The notes: generated by a model not told the origin, from the letters alone. 64,000 nucleotides of DNA from Tretioscincus oriximinensis (GCA_022410635.1 JAJVDF010000431.1:257969-321968), one strand, 5' to 3'. Numbered from the stretch's first letter, positions 10,401-21,290 are shown. Numbers and translations are program-made.

Positions 10401-12618
10401 TGCTTCCCAGTTTTTTCTGAAGAATTTTTTTTAAAAAAATATTTTTTTCTGAAAATTTTGTTTTTTTAATTTTTTTTCCTCAGAAAAAACTGGGAGGCAC
10501 TCCAAAAATGGGTTTTCAAAAAAAACCCAAAGGAGTAATCTGATCAGCTTACCTTGGGCCCTGTGTGCACAGGTGTAGCAATATGTTTTAGGGAATTGTT
10601 ACAACACATCTACAATATATTAGATGTGTTGTCACAGATCCCTAAAATGTATTACTGAAGCATGTGCAAACAGGAGCTTACACTGCATTAGCCCCTGCAT
10701 TCGCAGCCTTTCTAAACCAGTTCAACAAGATCACGCTAGTCCAGATCAGATCTGTGCTAAGAGTCCTCTAAATGGTTTTAGTGGTAGGCCACCATGTCCT
10801 GGTTGATGCACATTGAATTTTTTGTTGCCAGTGGCCAAGACACATTGATCGTGGGAAGATTCTGAAAGGGGCAGGAGTAGGCTGACCAGATGACCCTTTT
10901 TGGGGGGGGTTGAAAACCCAGTTTTGTGGTGCCTCCTATTTTTTTGTGAGGAAATTTTTTCAAAAAAGATTTTTTTTTCCTCAGAAAAAGCCGGGAGGCA
11001 CCCAAAAAACTGGTTTTCAAATCCACCCACCCCCAAAGGGGTCATCTGGCAAACCTAGGCAGGAGTAGGATTAATCCTCATATTCTGATTTTAAAAAGCT
11101 TTTCCTAGGCCTAGGAAATTAGTACTTTCCCAAAATATTATCAGGAACAAATAGGATTCTTCTAAAAGCCAAATGAAGAGAGCTGAGAGCAGGTGAAATT
11201 TTGCCATCTGCTGCTTGTTCTTGTAAGAAGCAATTGGTGGGGCCACTGTGTGAGGCAGGGTGCTGGACTAGATTATGAGGGTTCCCACATAATATAGAGC
11301 TTTGGACCTTTAATGGATATGTGAGAGTGATTTTCTCCTCAGATGCAGCAGGCAGTAGAAGCTGCATCTGATGAAAAATCTTCTCTTCTATACCCATTAA
11401 GAATCTAAAGCTCTAGTTTTGATTTAATGTGGGAAACTTTGACTAGGTAAACTGTGGTTCCATTCAGCAGAGGTCCTCTTATGTTCTTCCGTTCTCTCTT
11501 TCAGGATATACTGAGTGTTACATGCTCCTATCTCCTGCTGTTACCTTTCTACAATATCAGGTTAAAACGGAAAGGAACCATACTTCAGAACAGCAACTCT
11601 TAGTTTAAAAATAATGCAAACAACAAATGACATTGGGTTGTTGTACATCTAGTTGAAGGATGTCAAGAAAACAGTTTAAGACTTTTCCTTGTATTTTGGT
11701 ATGCTCGAGTCATGACTTCTTGTTACTTACCCAAAAAGTTTCACTCTGCCTTTGGAAGAAGCAATCATGGTGCCATCTTCCTCTACGGTGTATTCAGCGG
11801 AAATGTTGTCTTGTAGAAAGAGGCCTTCTGGGTCTTTCTTTGCCAGTGCGTACCATTTACCTGCATACTAAGATGCAAAGAACGTTCAGGTCAATGGAAA
11901 GATTAGCAAGTCATCAAACTAGAGTACTAGCTAAATATTTCTTTTGGAATACCATCCACCTAAATGTACAACTTTCAAAGGCCTATTGGAAATTCATCTT
12001 TTTCTATAACAATTTGGGCTTTTCTGCATTGGACCTTCTTCTGGGTTATATTAGGGAAAAGATGGATAGAGAAGAATTCTTTTCTCTGTCACACAACATT
12101 AAAACCAGGAGGAATTCTATGAAGCTGTTGGACTGGAGAGGTAGTTGATGTTAGGAGAATTAGAGTTTTTACCCAGGCAAGTTACTGGTCTATGAAATTT
12201 ATTACCTAAAGAGGCAGGCAGCCTGGTCAACTTTGAGAAAGGATTACATAAATTCCAAGGGGTCAGGTGTACCAATGGTTACTAGAAGAAATGTCTAAGT
12301 ACTGCCTCCAGGCGGGAGCAGTTGAGACTGCAGGTGGGGGCTTTATCATTGTCTTCTGTTTGAAATGCCCAGAAGTAATCAGCAGGCCACTGTATGAGAC
12401 AAGATGTTGGAGTTGATAGACAGTGTCCTGATCTAGAGGGTCTTCTCGTATAATCTACTCTGCATTAAGAAAAGCCTTTAGAATTTTTTCAGAGTTACCC
12501 TTTTAGGATCAAAGCCGTCCTTCACAGAGAAAGATTCCACAGCACATGAAGACTGGGCTGAGCAATAATCGATAACGGAGATAAGAATCACCAGGAATGA
12601 ATAATGTGCGTATTTCAT
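4394..12618 (-). CDS. Purpurin, retinal retinol-binding lipocalin (five coding exons)
   Basis: The coding exons are 12618-12499, 11867-11731, 10288-10176, 8651-8439 and 4404-4394; phases are consistent throughout and give 197 residues. Residues 1-21 form a signal peptide (hydrophobic, ending YCSA). The lipocalin signature [13 protein letters not shown] is at residues 43-55. Six cysteines follow the signal peptide, as in the RBP4 family. As I remember it, chicken purpurin is near-identical over [18 protein letters not shown] and [16 protein letters not shown] segments and also ends QSGAC, which separates it clearly from RBP4. Purpurin is a secreted photoreceptor protein that binds retinol and promotes retinal cell adhesion and survival. 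The gene is head-to-head with PDE6B. An AG acceptor directly before the ATG (12622-12620) implies an upstream non-coding exon. Symbol usage varies (PURP, RBP4L), so it is left blank. Confidence 0.94.
4565..4773 (+). mobile_element. SINE B fragment, head lost
   Basis: Only the middle and tail of the family are recognisable: CTCCAGCCAACTCAGCTATT, then GGTGGGGAAGATAGAAT, then a diverged ending. The tRNA-like head is absent, and it is more diverged than most copies here. Confidence 0.6.
5186..7082 (-). mobile_element. CR1-type LINE, 5'-truncated, with reverse transcriptase
   Basis: On the minus strand a 416-residue frame (6650-5400) holds reverse-transcriptase motifs: [15 protein letters not shown] (first catalytic Asp), [20 protein letters not shown], and FADDTKL, which is the YADD-type box. 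The C-terminal part reads [19 protein letters not shown], typical of CR1. The 3' end is at 5186-5210 as repeats of the octamer CATAAGAA read on the plus strand, as CR1 tails are. The frame continues upstream to about 7082 in broken form, and the endonuclease is missing. Two N bases interrupt the frame. It is a dead copy, but the youngest-looking CR1 in the window. Confidence 0.92.
7083..7185. repeat. Palindromic family M3 copy, diverged
   Basis: Inverted halves around TTCTTCAGGATTGAAGAAAG and CTAAAGAACAAGG resemble the copy at 37897-38039. It abuts the 5' end of the CR1 copy. Confidence 0.4.
7494..7880 (+). mobile_element. CR1 fragment, left part
   Basis: The translation shows [38 protein letters not shown] and KFADDTTLF, the same reverse transcriptase as the copy at 5186-7082 but on the plus strand. 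It is cut at 7880 by a SINE and resumes at 8186. Confidence 0.88.
7881..8185 (-). mobile_element. SINE B copy inserted within CR1
   Basis: This is a well-preserved reverse copy with a GAAGAAGAAG tail at its left edge and a tRNA-like head at its right edge. CR1 sequence runs on both sides in the same frame order, so the SINE is the younger insertion. Confidence 0.88.
8186..8391 (+). mobile_element. CR1 fragment, right part
   Basis: It resumes the CR1 interrupted at 7880: GGGATCTTGGGGTGATGGTG and TTAGGGATAATTAGGAAAGG match the CR1 at 5186-7082 in opposite orientation. It stops 48 bases from the purpurin exon 4 edge. Confidence 0.82.
8439..8651 (-). CDS. Purpurin coding exon 4
   Basis: The exon has 213 bases covering residues 124-195. 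It begins after acceptor tttttag and ends at donor gtatgt. It encodes the last lipocalin strands and the C-terminal helix ([21 protein letters not shown]). Confidence 0.95.
8699..8975 (-). mobile_element. SINE B copy, old and diverged
   Basis: The order of tail, body and head on the minus strand matches the family, but with many substitutions and small deletions. It lies in purpurin intron 3 close to exon 4. Confidence 0.6.
8976..9484. other. Purpurin intron 3 sequence; nothing recognised
   Basis: No repeat or regulatory motif could be assigned in this stretch. Confidence 0.4.
9485..9779 (+). mobile_element. SINE B copy, forward
   Basis: It shows a diverged tRNA-like head at 9485-9545, the body ACCACCAGAGCCTGATGATG, and the tail GAGAAAAGCAGGGTATAAAA followed by TTCTTCTTC. 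Confidence 0.75.
9830..9968. repeat. Palindromic family M3 copy
   Basis: The arms ATCACATATTTACTTTCAAA and its imperfect complement near 9945-9965 enclose CTTCACTCTTGAAGAAC and a matching inverted segment. No coding sequence is present. Confidence 0.55.
10176..10288 (-). CDS. Purpurin coding exon 3
   Basis: The exon has 113 bases covering residues 86-124. Acceptor tgctttag, donor gtgagc. It encodes [17 protein letters not shown] and the YLSSGG end. Confidence 0.95.
10359..10551. mobile_element. Palindromic element M1, copy a
   Basis: The ends are TAGGCTGATCAGATGACC and its complement near 10535-10551. A T/A-rich centre joins two arms that are near reverse complements (CCCAGTTTTTTCTGA against TCAGAAAAAACTGGGAGG). 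It has no coding capacity and lies in purpurin intron 2. Confidence 0.75.
10878..11056. mobile_element. Palindromic element M1, copy b
   Basis: The same structure as copy a, 327 bases away in the same intron: TAGGCTGACCAGATGACC at the left and a damaged complement at the right (GGTCATCTGGCAAACCTA). Confidence 0.75.
11057..11730. other. Purpurin intron 2 sequence; nothing firm
   Basis: This is mostly unique sequence. A short inverted pair around 11330-11385 (CAGATGCAGCAGGCAG / GCTGCATCTGATG) resembles the segment at 63230-63285 and may be another small palindromic family. Confidence 0.35.
11731..11867 (-). CDS. Purpurin coding exon 2
   Basis: The exon has 137 bases covering residues 41-86. 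Acceptor tcttag, donor gtaagt. It contains the lipocalin GKWY motif and [17 protein letters not shown]. Confidence 0.96.
12046..12460 (+). mobile_element. CR1 fragment, degenerate
   Basis: The segments GAATTCTTTTCTCTGTCACA, then an AACTTTGAGAAAGGATTACA-like part, and a 3' part ending with a diverged GATCTAGAGGGTCTTCTCGT match the CR1 3' region in order, with deletions. Confidence 0.55.
12499..12618 (-). CDS. Purpurin coding exon 1 with start codon
   Basis: The exon has 120 coding bases, residues 1-40, and donor gtaact. The start is fixed by the signal peptide ([15 protein letters not shown]...) and by the acceptor tcacag two to four bases upstream of the ATG, as in spliced RBP4-family leaders. 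Confidence 0.95.
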
Positions 12619-13194
12619 TCTGTGAAGCAAAATAGTTCAACACATGTTAGAGGTCCGATCACATTCTGGGAGCAGGAAGATACTCATATCCAGATAAGTA
12701 CATTGTTTGGACTCTGTCATGCTCTACCTCATTTGTGTGATGATTGACGTTGTCTCAGTTCTAGCAAACACATGGTTGGATGAATCTTGGCCCACCAGTT
12801 TAGACCATGAATGTGTATGGTGGGACTTGCACTGCCTGCAGAACAGCACTGATCTAGACTTGCCCCTGACCTTGTCCTGACACTCTTGTAAGCTTTGGGG
12901 CTGATCTCCAAGCACTCAGAAGGATTCCTAGTTTCAGGACCTTTGGGGAATCCACCTTGATGGCTCATTACACCCCGGACTTCTGTATGTCTCTGTGTGC
13001 CAGACTAGGCCATGTTATCCTGCTGGTAGACCTTGATATGGAGAAAGTATATCAGTGATGAGCAGAAACTCACAGATCCATACTAAAAGGGAGACCATTG
13101 AGGTCTTGGAATGAACTTCATGACTGTTCTTTTTCAATGTCAAGTAAGTGTAGAAAAGCCCTTAGCTTCAAGATAGGATTAGATTAATGAAAGA

Positions 13195-13349
13195 CAGTTG
13201 TATCAATGGCTCTTAGAATTAAAAAACAGGCAGGATTGCATAAATACCATTTGCAGAGAGTCAAGGTCAGGTGAGTGTTTTTTCTTTCTTCTGCTTGAGA
13301 CTGCCCTAATGCCACAGGGTGAGACAGAATGCTGGACTAGATGGGCTAT
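13195..13349 (+). mobile_element. CR1 3'-end fragment
   Basis: GAGACAGAATGCTGGACTAG and ATGGGCTATGG are the CR1 3' signature seen in the copies at 28980-29342 and 34489-35262. The octamer tail is lost. Confidence 0.65.
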
Positions 13350-13351
13350 GG

Positions 13352-13590
13352 TAGGCTGACCAGATTACTCCTTTTGGGGGGGGGGGTGTTTGAAAAACCA
13401 GTTTTGGGGTGCTTCCCGCTTTTTCTGAAGAATTTTTTTTTCAAAAAAAGATTTATTTAAAAAAAAAATTAAATTCCTCATCAAAAATCTTTTTTTGAAA
13501 AAAAAATTCCTCAGAAAAAACCGGGAAGCACCCCAAAACCGGGTTTTCAAACCCACCCACCCCCAAAAGGGGTCATCTGGTTAGGCTAGG
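13352..13590. mobile_element. Palindromic element M1, copy c
   Basis: Arms of about 85 bases with a T-rich then A-rich centre. The right arm (CCTCAGAAAAAACCGGGAAG, AACCGGGTTTTC) mirrors the left. It abuts a CR1 3' end at 13349. Confidence 0.78.
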
Positions 13591-14052
13591 CTATGGCCTC
13601 TTTCAGCAGGACATGTTCTTATGGCCAGGCTCACACATGGCAAAATATAGCTCAAAATACTTTATAAATGATAACTGTGCCCTCTCTAATCCATTTTTTA
13701 TGAGAATATAAATTGTGTATAAATGTTGCTTCAGTGAGCTGCTTCAACTATTTCTACTGAAAGTTGGGGCTTGCATGTCCCCACAGGGTTTTAAACTGAG
13801 GTAGAAAACAGTTTCCCCTCATGCTGGACTGACAGTTCTTCCATTAACCAAACACAAAATAATTTCCATCCACTGGATTGCTCCCAAATCCAGAGTCACA
13901 GGAATTTGGGGGCAATTTCCTTGTAAGAAATGTACTAAAAGTAGTTTAAATCCACTTCTGAGAGCAAGTCCCGTTTATTTAACCTGTGGGGTCAAACTAT
14001 TTGGAGATTCCATCTCTGGGAGGGGAAAAGGAGGTCTGAGATAACCCCTAAT

Positions 14053-14262
14053 GGGAGCCAGTTTGGTGTACTGGTGAAAGCGTTGAACTCTTATCTGGTA
14101 GTCTCCCAGTTCAATTCCACCCTCCTCCATGAAACCAACTGGGTGACCTTGGGCCAAGTCACAACTCCTTAGCACACACTCAGCCCCACTGATTCACAAG
14201 GTGTCTGTTGTGGAAAAAGCAGCAAATGGGGAAAGGGTGTTATATTATTATTACTATTAAAT
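14053..14262 (+). mobile_element. Sauria-type SINE (SINE A)
   Basis: A tRNA-derived head (GAGCCAGTTTGGTGTACTGG, B-box-like CCCAGTTCAATTCC) is followed by TGGGTGACCTTGGGCCAAGT and CAGCCCCACTGATTCAC, the body known from squamate Sauria SINEs. The 3' end is truncated. Confidence 0.8.
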
Positions 14263-14426
14263 CTTAAATGAGGTATAGGTAAATCCACCTTTCCCTTTCC
14301 CTGTTATGTTAGTCCTGCCCTCCTTTGAAAATGTCTATTCGTGATCAGACTTTTTAAAAAAAGAGTTTGTGATTGTAAACAGAAAGCCAATAACTAGTTT
14401 ATCGTATCAAGAAGTCATTGAAATAC

Positions 14427-14562
14427 TAAGGTGCTGTTCTGAAACATACTTGAAACCCCTCATCAGTCTTGGAGAACTGGAATAAAAAGCTTGTTTTCCT
14501 GGTTTAATTTAGTTCTTCAGAACTGAAAATGGATTAAAAATACATGTCAGAACAGCCTCCAG
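14427..14562. repeat. Palindromic family M3 copy, diverged
   Basis: TCAGTCTTGGAGAACTGG and CTGGTTTAATTTAGTTCTTC with AGAACTGAAAATGG form inverted halves like those of the copy at 37897-38039. Confidence 0.4.
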
Positions 14563-15899
14563 TTCTCCTTTGTGTTGTTATATTGGTGAAAATGTACACC
14601 TACCTTATACCGAAAATGATGCGTATCAGTATATCCTACCTAGTTATAGACATGTATTACACCTTTAAATTTCAGCTCCATGATTTGTGGGCAAGATAAT
14701 GGGGAGAGATAATGCCTCTTTCTACCCAAGAAGTTCAATCTTTACTATAAATATCTGTTTTCCTCAGCCCGAGAATCAGATTTGCATTTCCATCTGTTCC
14801 AAGAACCGTTTAGTACCCCTAATCCGACCAGGTAATATGCCACCTGTGGTCTGCTATATAGGTCACTCTCTCCTTTCTCTCCCTCTTTCTTCCAACTAGA
14901 AAACCAGAAGAATACCTACCAAGCTAGACTATTCTAACTGGTGGAAAGAGCATGCTGAAATGTAAATCATCTCTGAAATCCAAACCATCCTTAATGCACA
15001 GCTTAATTCCAATGTTACCTGCAGGCATATTTGCTGTGTGCAATGCTGATAATCAAACAACAGCTCTTTCGAGGTCCATGTACTTCAGAATACACCTAAT
15101 GTAGTTGTATCTCATACACCCTTGGCATAATACAGAAGTCAAGTAGATATTTTGAAAAGTCTAAAACTGCACCCACATATATGAAAAAGAGCAACTCAAA
15201 AGAGTTAGAGATGGTAGTTTGTGGATACTGGTAGTCCCAGTCCATCGCTAATCCTTTCTTAAAAAACAATTCTGGCCTTTAATGTGTATATAAGACCTCT
15301 AAGCAGATTTTATACCCTATCTGAGTACAGTTAGGTTTTGTGCATATTCATTACAAATATCCTGATAAAGAAAACCAAGAACTGATCTGAATAGCTTGCA
15401 GAAGACAATGATAAAATATGAAATCCCACCTCACAGCTATGGAAAAGCATACCTGATGTTTTGTTGAAGCTTCTGTAATTTACTCTCAGCAATATGTTCT
15501 TTGTAGTTCTCAAGATTTCGTGTGTTTGGAAGACCCGAACCGTGGTTGCCTTTAAATATGCTGTCTAGAAATGCACTAATTGGCTATTTCTCTCCTTGAC
15601 TTGAGTAAGATGCTTAACCATGGATAATCCATTACGTAAAAACCATCACCAGTAATCCTAACCCTGGACTTCTGTGGACATTTGTCAAACATAGCTTTTA
15701 TGTAACCAAAGAAAACACCCCAAGCAAGAATCCTCATTTGCTAGAACACATATTTGTAGATTCAGCCTTCTGTTGATTTGCTAAACACGTGGCCATGAGA
15801 AGATGTCCTGCTAAATGAGAAGTTCATGAACCTTAGGATGAGCAATGGAAGAAAAGTGACAATCCAGTTTTCTTCTTACATACGTAGATTCCAGCCAGA

Positions 15900-15931
15900 C
15901 CTTTGGGTATAAGGCGGGACACAAGTACAAA

Positions 15932-15962
<31 letters not shown>

Positions 15963-15964
15963 AA
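15900..15964 (+). repeat. SINE tail with an (AAAT)n microsatellite
   Basis: CCTTTGGGTATAAGGCGGGA is the end of a SINE A variant and runs into about nine AAAT units. Confidence 0.7.
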
Positions 15965-16575
15965 TAATCTGGATCCTCAAGACATCCTCAGATGCTCATA
16001 TTGCAAATGGAGTTTTTACCCCCATTAATAGAGTCACTGATTCCCAGAAGACAGAACGAATTGATGTAGTACCTATTCTAACAAACATCAAAAGCCTTAC
16101 AGATTGAAGTCTGAAAAAAATTTCAAAAATATATGGGGGAGAAAAAAAACTATTTTAAAACTTGAATGACTTCTAAAGAATGAGAATTTTGGACCTAGTT
16201 ATTTTGGCACGAGTATGAAAGAGTCTCCCTGACAAAAATTTGCTTAAGAAAAATCTGGCTAATTCTTTGATTCTTTTCTCCTAAAATGCTTTTTCTACTT
16301 TAAGAGAATATTTGTTTCTGATATGTGTGGATGCTGAATGGAAGATCTAGGACCCGTTTCTGTGACTGCCAATCAGAACACACAGAAGGAGAACCCGACA
16401 GTTGCTTTCTGTAGGTCACCCTCACGTCAAAATACTATGGGAATAGCGTGTGAATTTTGAAGACATGGTTAAAGTTCCAAAGACAGACGAGGAAAATTGA
16501 TTGTTAATGGGGTTTTTTACCATTGTATTTGTTTACCAATGTAATATAGTCATGTTTATTTTCCATTGTCGTGCT

Positions 16576-16640
16576 TTTATTTATTTATTTATTTATACTT
16601 ATACCCCGCCCTATACCTGGAGGTCTCAAGCTTTTGGTGG
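16576..16640 (-). repeat. Dispersed repeat R fragment
   Basis: A TTTA run followed by ACTTATACCCCGCCCTATAC is shared with 24420-24600, 46400-46560 and 57830-57975. It looks like the reverse complement of a SINE tail. Confidence 0.6.
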
Positions 16641-17077
16641 AAGGCAACCCTTAAATTTATAAGCAAATCTAGAGTGGAGACTTATCCATGAGATTGTCCT
16701 TAAAAAGTCATGAACTCTTCCAGACTTGAAGATTAGCAGCTACTTGTAAATGAAAAGCTCTCAGCTATTTTGTCCACCCCTGAGACAGCATTGGGATAAG
16801 CTCCCTTAGTCAAGCACCTTGCATTACATTAGGCAATGCCATATTATAAGAGCTACTCTTGCCCTTTCAGTCAACTCTGAACAGTAGTTGCCCTTTCTTC
16901 ATCTCTTCCGGTGGCTGTAATTGGCCTTCATGTGTTTTCTCAGTAAAACAGATCAGGCACTTTAAATAACTGGGTTCTAGAAACTGCTCTGCCTCTCTAG
17001 ATGTTGAAAGCTATCCATGGGGGGGTGTAACATGTTCCATGCCCACTAGAACAACCTATGGTATTCAACAACCAGTA

Positions 17078-17405
17078 GACTGACCAGATTTTCTGAGGCC
17101 CAAAGTGGGGCAATTAATATTCATGCTAATTTGCATATCCATGAATATGCAAATCACCCATCAACGTGCATACCCTCCAAAATCCCCGCCTGAGAAATCC
17201 GTGAAACGTGCAAGAATTTGCTGAAGTGCATGAGAAATCTGCGAAGTTTATGAAAAACTTTCAAAGGATGTGAGAAATTTGCAATTTTTTTATTTTTTAC
17301 TGAGGGAAGGATGCTTCAGAAGCTGCCCCTTGTTGCCAAAGCCCCCTAGTTGTGGTGCAGTAATTTCTTTTAAAAAAATATTATTTTTCCTCAGCAAAAA
17401 TACAG
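17078..17405. mobile_element. Long palindromic family M2, truncated copy
   Basis: It begins TAGACTGACCAGATTTTCTG, then GCTAATTTGCATATCCATGA, then several CGTGAAACGTGCAAG-like irregular repeats, and ends in TTTTCCTCAGC without the terminal inverted end. Confidence 0.65.
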
Positions 17406-17429
17406 CATTGAGAACAAGATTTTGCCTTT

Positions 17430-17530
17430 TTCTGTTTCTGACTGCCCAGGTACAATTGGTGGGCCTCTGTATGAGACAGAATGCTGTACTAGATGGGCTC
17501 TGACCCCATTCAGAAGGGCTCTTATAGCTG
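17430..17530 (+). mobile_element. CR1 3'-end fragment
   Basis: ACTGCCCAGGTACAATTGGT, GAGACAGAATGCTGTACTAG and ATGGGCTCTGACCCCATTCA are the CR1 end. It directly follows the truncated M2 copy. Confidence 0.65.
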
Positions 17531-18141
17531 GAGCATTATATCCTGAAACGCTCGCCATGTGGAGTGTGCCAAGTGAGCAAGGAATGCCTCGTCCCTTGCC
17601 TGCAGTTTCTTCACTGGTATGTGCCAGGTCAACCTGGGAGCTAAGAAGGAATATTCAGTCTCAAGGCCTTAAAGGCTAATACTAAAAATTTAAATCGGGC
17701 CCTGGCCCAGATCAGTAGCCAATGGAAAGCTCTGTGAAGTGCCGAGATAGATGCATTTCTACTCTTCCAAACTGGAATGTGTGGGAACCAATAAAATATA
17801 CTTATTTATAGTTTTCTCTATAGTACTCGGCCACAGCGTCAAAGGAATTTTGCAGCTTCAAATTAGTTTCAGAAATTTGAATAGAGAAAAGTATAAAAAA
17901 TAGCTATCTTCTCTTTTGTCCCATTTTTGTACAAACTTATTATGTGCACGATCATCAGGAGTACCTTCCGTCATTGTCGGGTATAAAGTGCTTGGAATAA
18001 ATGACCATCACAAGGTCGCAATGCTGGTGTTTGGTATCACTGGGAAAGGATAGAAATAGTTCAAAATATTGATTTATTTATAGTCGGGTTATATTTGGTT
18101 AGTCTGTGTCCACATAATGGAGGCTGTACATATTGCTTTGG

Positions 18142-18966
18142 CTTCTGAGGTAGGCTCTGAAGTGTTCTCACATCGTAAGTCTCACCATTTCACAAATTTC
18201 AATGCAAGGAAAAAAATGTTTTAAAGTTGCAACACAGCAATATGGTGGGTTGAACAGGCTCTCAGACATACACTTCCTACTCCAAGGTGTTCTTCATGGC
18301 TGAAGGAACTGCCAGGGAGAGAAAGATTGTAAGGATTTCTTCAGTTTCTGAGGTAGACTGTGACGTGTCCTCACACCGTATGTCTCATCTCTTCATAAAT
18401 TTCAACATAAGGGGAAAAATGTTTTGTTTTGCAGTTACAGCATGGGCAGATGTTGGTTTGTACAAGTTCTCAGAGATACTTTGCCTATTCTGAGATGCGC
18501 TTCATGACTGAGGGAACAGCCAGAGAGAGAGGATTGTAAGTATTGTTCCAGCTTCTGAGGTAGAGTGTGAAGTGTTGTCACAGCATACACCTCACTTCTT
18601 AACAAATTTCAATAGAAAGGAGAAAACCTTTTGATTGAAAGTTAAAGAAAGGATGGCCATCTGTTGGGATGTGCAGGCCTGCAGAGAGCCTCAGATAGGC
18701 TGACCAGATGACCCCTTTTGGAGGGGGTTGAAAACCTGTTTTGTAGGGTGCCTCCCGGTTTTTTCTGAGAAAAAAAAAATTCAAAAATATTTTTTTTTCC
18801 CCCAAAAAATCTTTTTTTGAAAACAAATTCCTCAGAAAAAACTGGGAGGCACCCAAAAATAGGTTTTCAACCCCCACCCCAAAGGGGTCATCTGGTCAGC
18901 CTACATATTCTTCTTATTTTGAAGTGTGCTTCATGGCTGAGGAAACTCCTAGGGAGAGGGCAGCAA
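18142..18966 (+). repeat. Tandem array, three units of about 205 bases
   Basis: Units begin with CTTCTGAGGTAG-like sequence at 18142, 18345 and 18552 (spacing 203 and 207). Each contains GTGTxxTCACA, AATTTCAAxxxAAGG and a CTTCATGxCTGAxGGAACT block. The third unit is split by an M1 element at 18696-18903 and finishes at 18904-18966. Units are clearly diverged, so the array is old. Confidence 0.8.
18696..18903. mobile_element. Palindromic element M1, copy d, in the tandem array
   Basis: The ends TAGGCTGACCAGATGACC and GGTCATCTGGTCAGCCTA are near-perfect inverted repeats. TA lies at both edges, as would follow insertion at a TA site. Confidence 0.82.
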
Positions 18967-19550
18967 ACACAAGCCCTCACATGTCTCTGTATTTCCTCAA
19001 TGCATTATAGCTGAAGTGTTTTCTTCAAAATTGGTTCACTCCTTTTAATCAGAACTGATTAGACAATGGTCTTGACAGGCACCGATGACGTTTAATCCTA
19101 TTCAGATTACAGACACACTAACAACAGCTTGTTATTCAGTTCAAGGTTTTCATTTGTGGACAGTGCCACAGCATCTGGCACTGAACGCTATAATGTATAC
19201 AGTATAGAAAGCTTATCTCTTTGACGTTACTTTGAGCGGGTATTATCAGCAAGCAGCTCCCTCATCCCCTGGCATCACTTCCCTTCTTGTCAACTATTTT
19301 TGGACATTCACATCTGCTGCCTTGGCAACTGTTGAAACCAGTTGTTTGTCAAGCAAGAGGAGGGCTCAACTGCTGACTCAATGAAATAGTTCAGAAATCT
19401 AGGAAGCTCAAGGAAAATGGCACAAAAAACCTCCACATTTTTAACTACTTGGATGTGGCACTGCTCTGGATTTTCAATCAGAGCTTACACCTCTGCCATA
19501 CATAAGATTGTGAGTCCAGCAAAGAGGCTATTAGCATTCTGACTACTACT

Positions 19551-19660
19551 AGACACGTCTACGAAAGCTTATGCCACCTACTTTTCTACTGTTTGTCTCT
19601 AAGTGCTACTAGCCCCTTTGCTGGTCTTTCTACTGGACTAACATGGATCTTTCTCTGAAA
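19551..19660 (+). repeat. Half copy of the hammerhead-like hairpin family
   Basis: GACACGTCTACGAAAGCTTA, then CTACTTTTCTACTGTTTGTC and TAAGTGCTACTAGCCCCTTT match the right arm of the hairpins at 23199-23371 and 58845-59018. The CTGAAGA core is missing. Confidence 0.65.
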
Positions 19661-20338
19661 ATAAGATTGTGAGACTATTTGCCCGTAGCTGGGAAGTCTA
19701 TGATTATTGTCCTTACTGTAGCTAAAAAAAGCCACTATGAAGACTCTTCTTCCGCACACATTTGCCTACAAATCCCATGAAGCTCTGGGAGTTTACACTA
19801 TTGCCAAGAAACCTGTTTCTCTGTCATTGGCTGCTGTCTCCCCCCATTCTTCCCTCCCTCCTTTCTTCCTTCCCTCCTATTTCCTATCTCTACAAACAAA
19901 ATATTTGAAATTAATTTTTCTCTGATAGTCTTTTCACTGTGTATTCCTAAAATAATGGTACAAGTAATATATTTATAAGTGTCAGTATTTGGAAAAGAAA
20001 GCATTATAAATGGTGACCTTGTTGATTTATAAAGCTGTAATGCATCTCCTTTAACAAACATTAAAATATTAAATAGCACATTTTCTACTGAAAGCATCAA
20101 AGAAAAATACTACAAAATATCGATTCTACTGATAATTTATTAGTTACGATGACAAGTGCTACTCTGTTATATTTGGAATAAACTTTGCATTAATTTAAGA
20201 TAATTTCAGGAATAATTAGAAGAGGGATAAGTCTTTAATTCAGAAGTGAAGCATTAACCTCTAGCCCTTGGGAAGAGATTTTAGTATCTAGTAAATGCTG
20301 CTGCTCATGGGAAGTTTGCAACAATCCTTCGTTTCGAA

Positions 20339-20412
20339 ATCATTTCAGCATTGAGCAGGGGGTTGGATCCGATGACCCTGGAGAACCCCTCCAACTCTAT
20401 GATTCTATGATT
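20339..20412 (+). mobile_element. CR1 3' tail
   Basis: GAGCAGGGGGTTGGATCCGA, GATGACCCTGGAG and two ATTCTATG repeats form the classical amniote CR1 3' end. Only the tail is present. Confidence 0.85.
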
Positions 20413-20587
20413 CTTATGCTTACATCCTGCAGTTAACAATAAAAGCAAGAATCCAAAATTAACATTTTAAACTAGTGCCTTACCGAGGGAAGGAAAACCT
20501 GTTCCTTCTACCAAAGGCCAGGTTAAAGAGGTACATCTTTAATTGTTTTTCTGGATGAATACAGTGATGATAATTAAATGAGATCAA

Positions 20588-21290
20588 TGTGTGGATTTTT
20601 GGCAAAAATTGAAGGGTAACAGAATACAGGTGACGGAGTTAAAATTGATCTCCCGTTTGTATAGATCTCCAGCCCAACTTGGTCACATGATCCATGCGTT
20701 TCGCTTCTGCTGGCATGGATGTCAAGGCAGAGGTTACTACCTACATATATGGGTACACTGTCCACGCATTGTCTATATCTGGAACTTAATAACACAAAAG
20801 ATACAAGACATTTCTAGTGTTGTTATCCAAGCAACACCAGTTACCTGGATTTTTGACGGGATGGACTCAACTAACGTTCCAGTGGAAACCCAATATTTCA
20901 TCAGATATGCTATTTTCGCCGGCCACTTAGTCGTAGCCAAGGGCTGGAAGGATTTTACCGCATGGACTATCCAAAAGTCGTTCAGATATCTACTGGACTT
21001 TATGAAATTTGACCTAATCCAGGAAAAAAGACTGAAACGCATTGGACTACCGCTAACCCCCACATGGATAATAAAATGGCAAATGTTCATTGCCTATGCA
21101 CTATCTTGACAGAATCAGTCTGTTTACGAATCAGTTATATCGTTCATAGAATTAAGACTTTTTGCAAAGAATTATATTTTCCTTCTGCCATGGGGAGGTG
21201 GGGGGAGGAGGATGGGGGTGATTATTGTGCTGTGTTTATTTTTGTGTTGTTATTGTTCTTGTTCTTATGAAAACAATTTAAAAAATGATG
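20588..21290 (+). mobile_element. L1-type LINE fragment, 3' end of ORF2
   Basis: A 172-residue open frame (20591-21109) carries the Cys-rich C-terminal motif of L1 ORF2: C-x3-C, then H-x4-C in CWHGCQGRGYYLHIWVHCP. It ends in a natural stop and an AT-rich 3' UTR. It is 5'-truncated. Confidence 0.8.

Noticed and set aside
4394..12618. RBP4 as identity of the lipocalin
   Set aside because: The protein follows purpurin, not RBP4, in the signal peptide region, the [17 protein letters not shown] segment and the QSGAC end.
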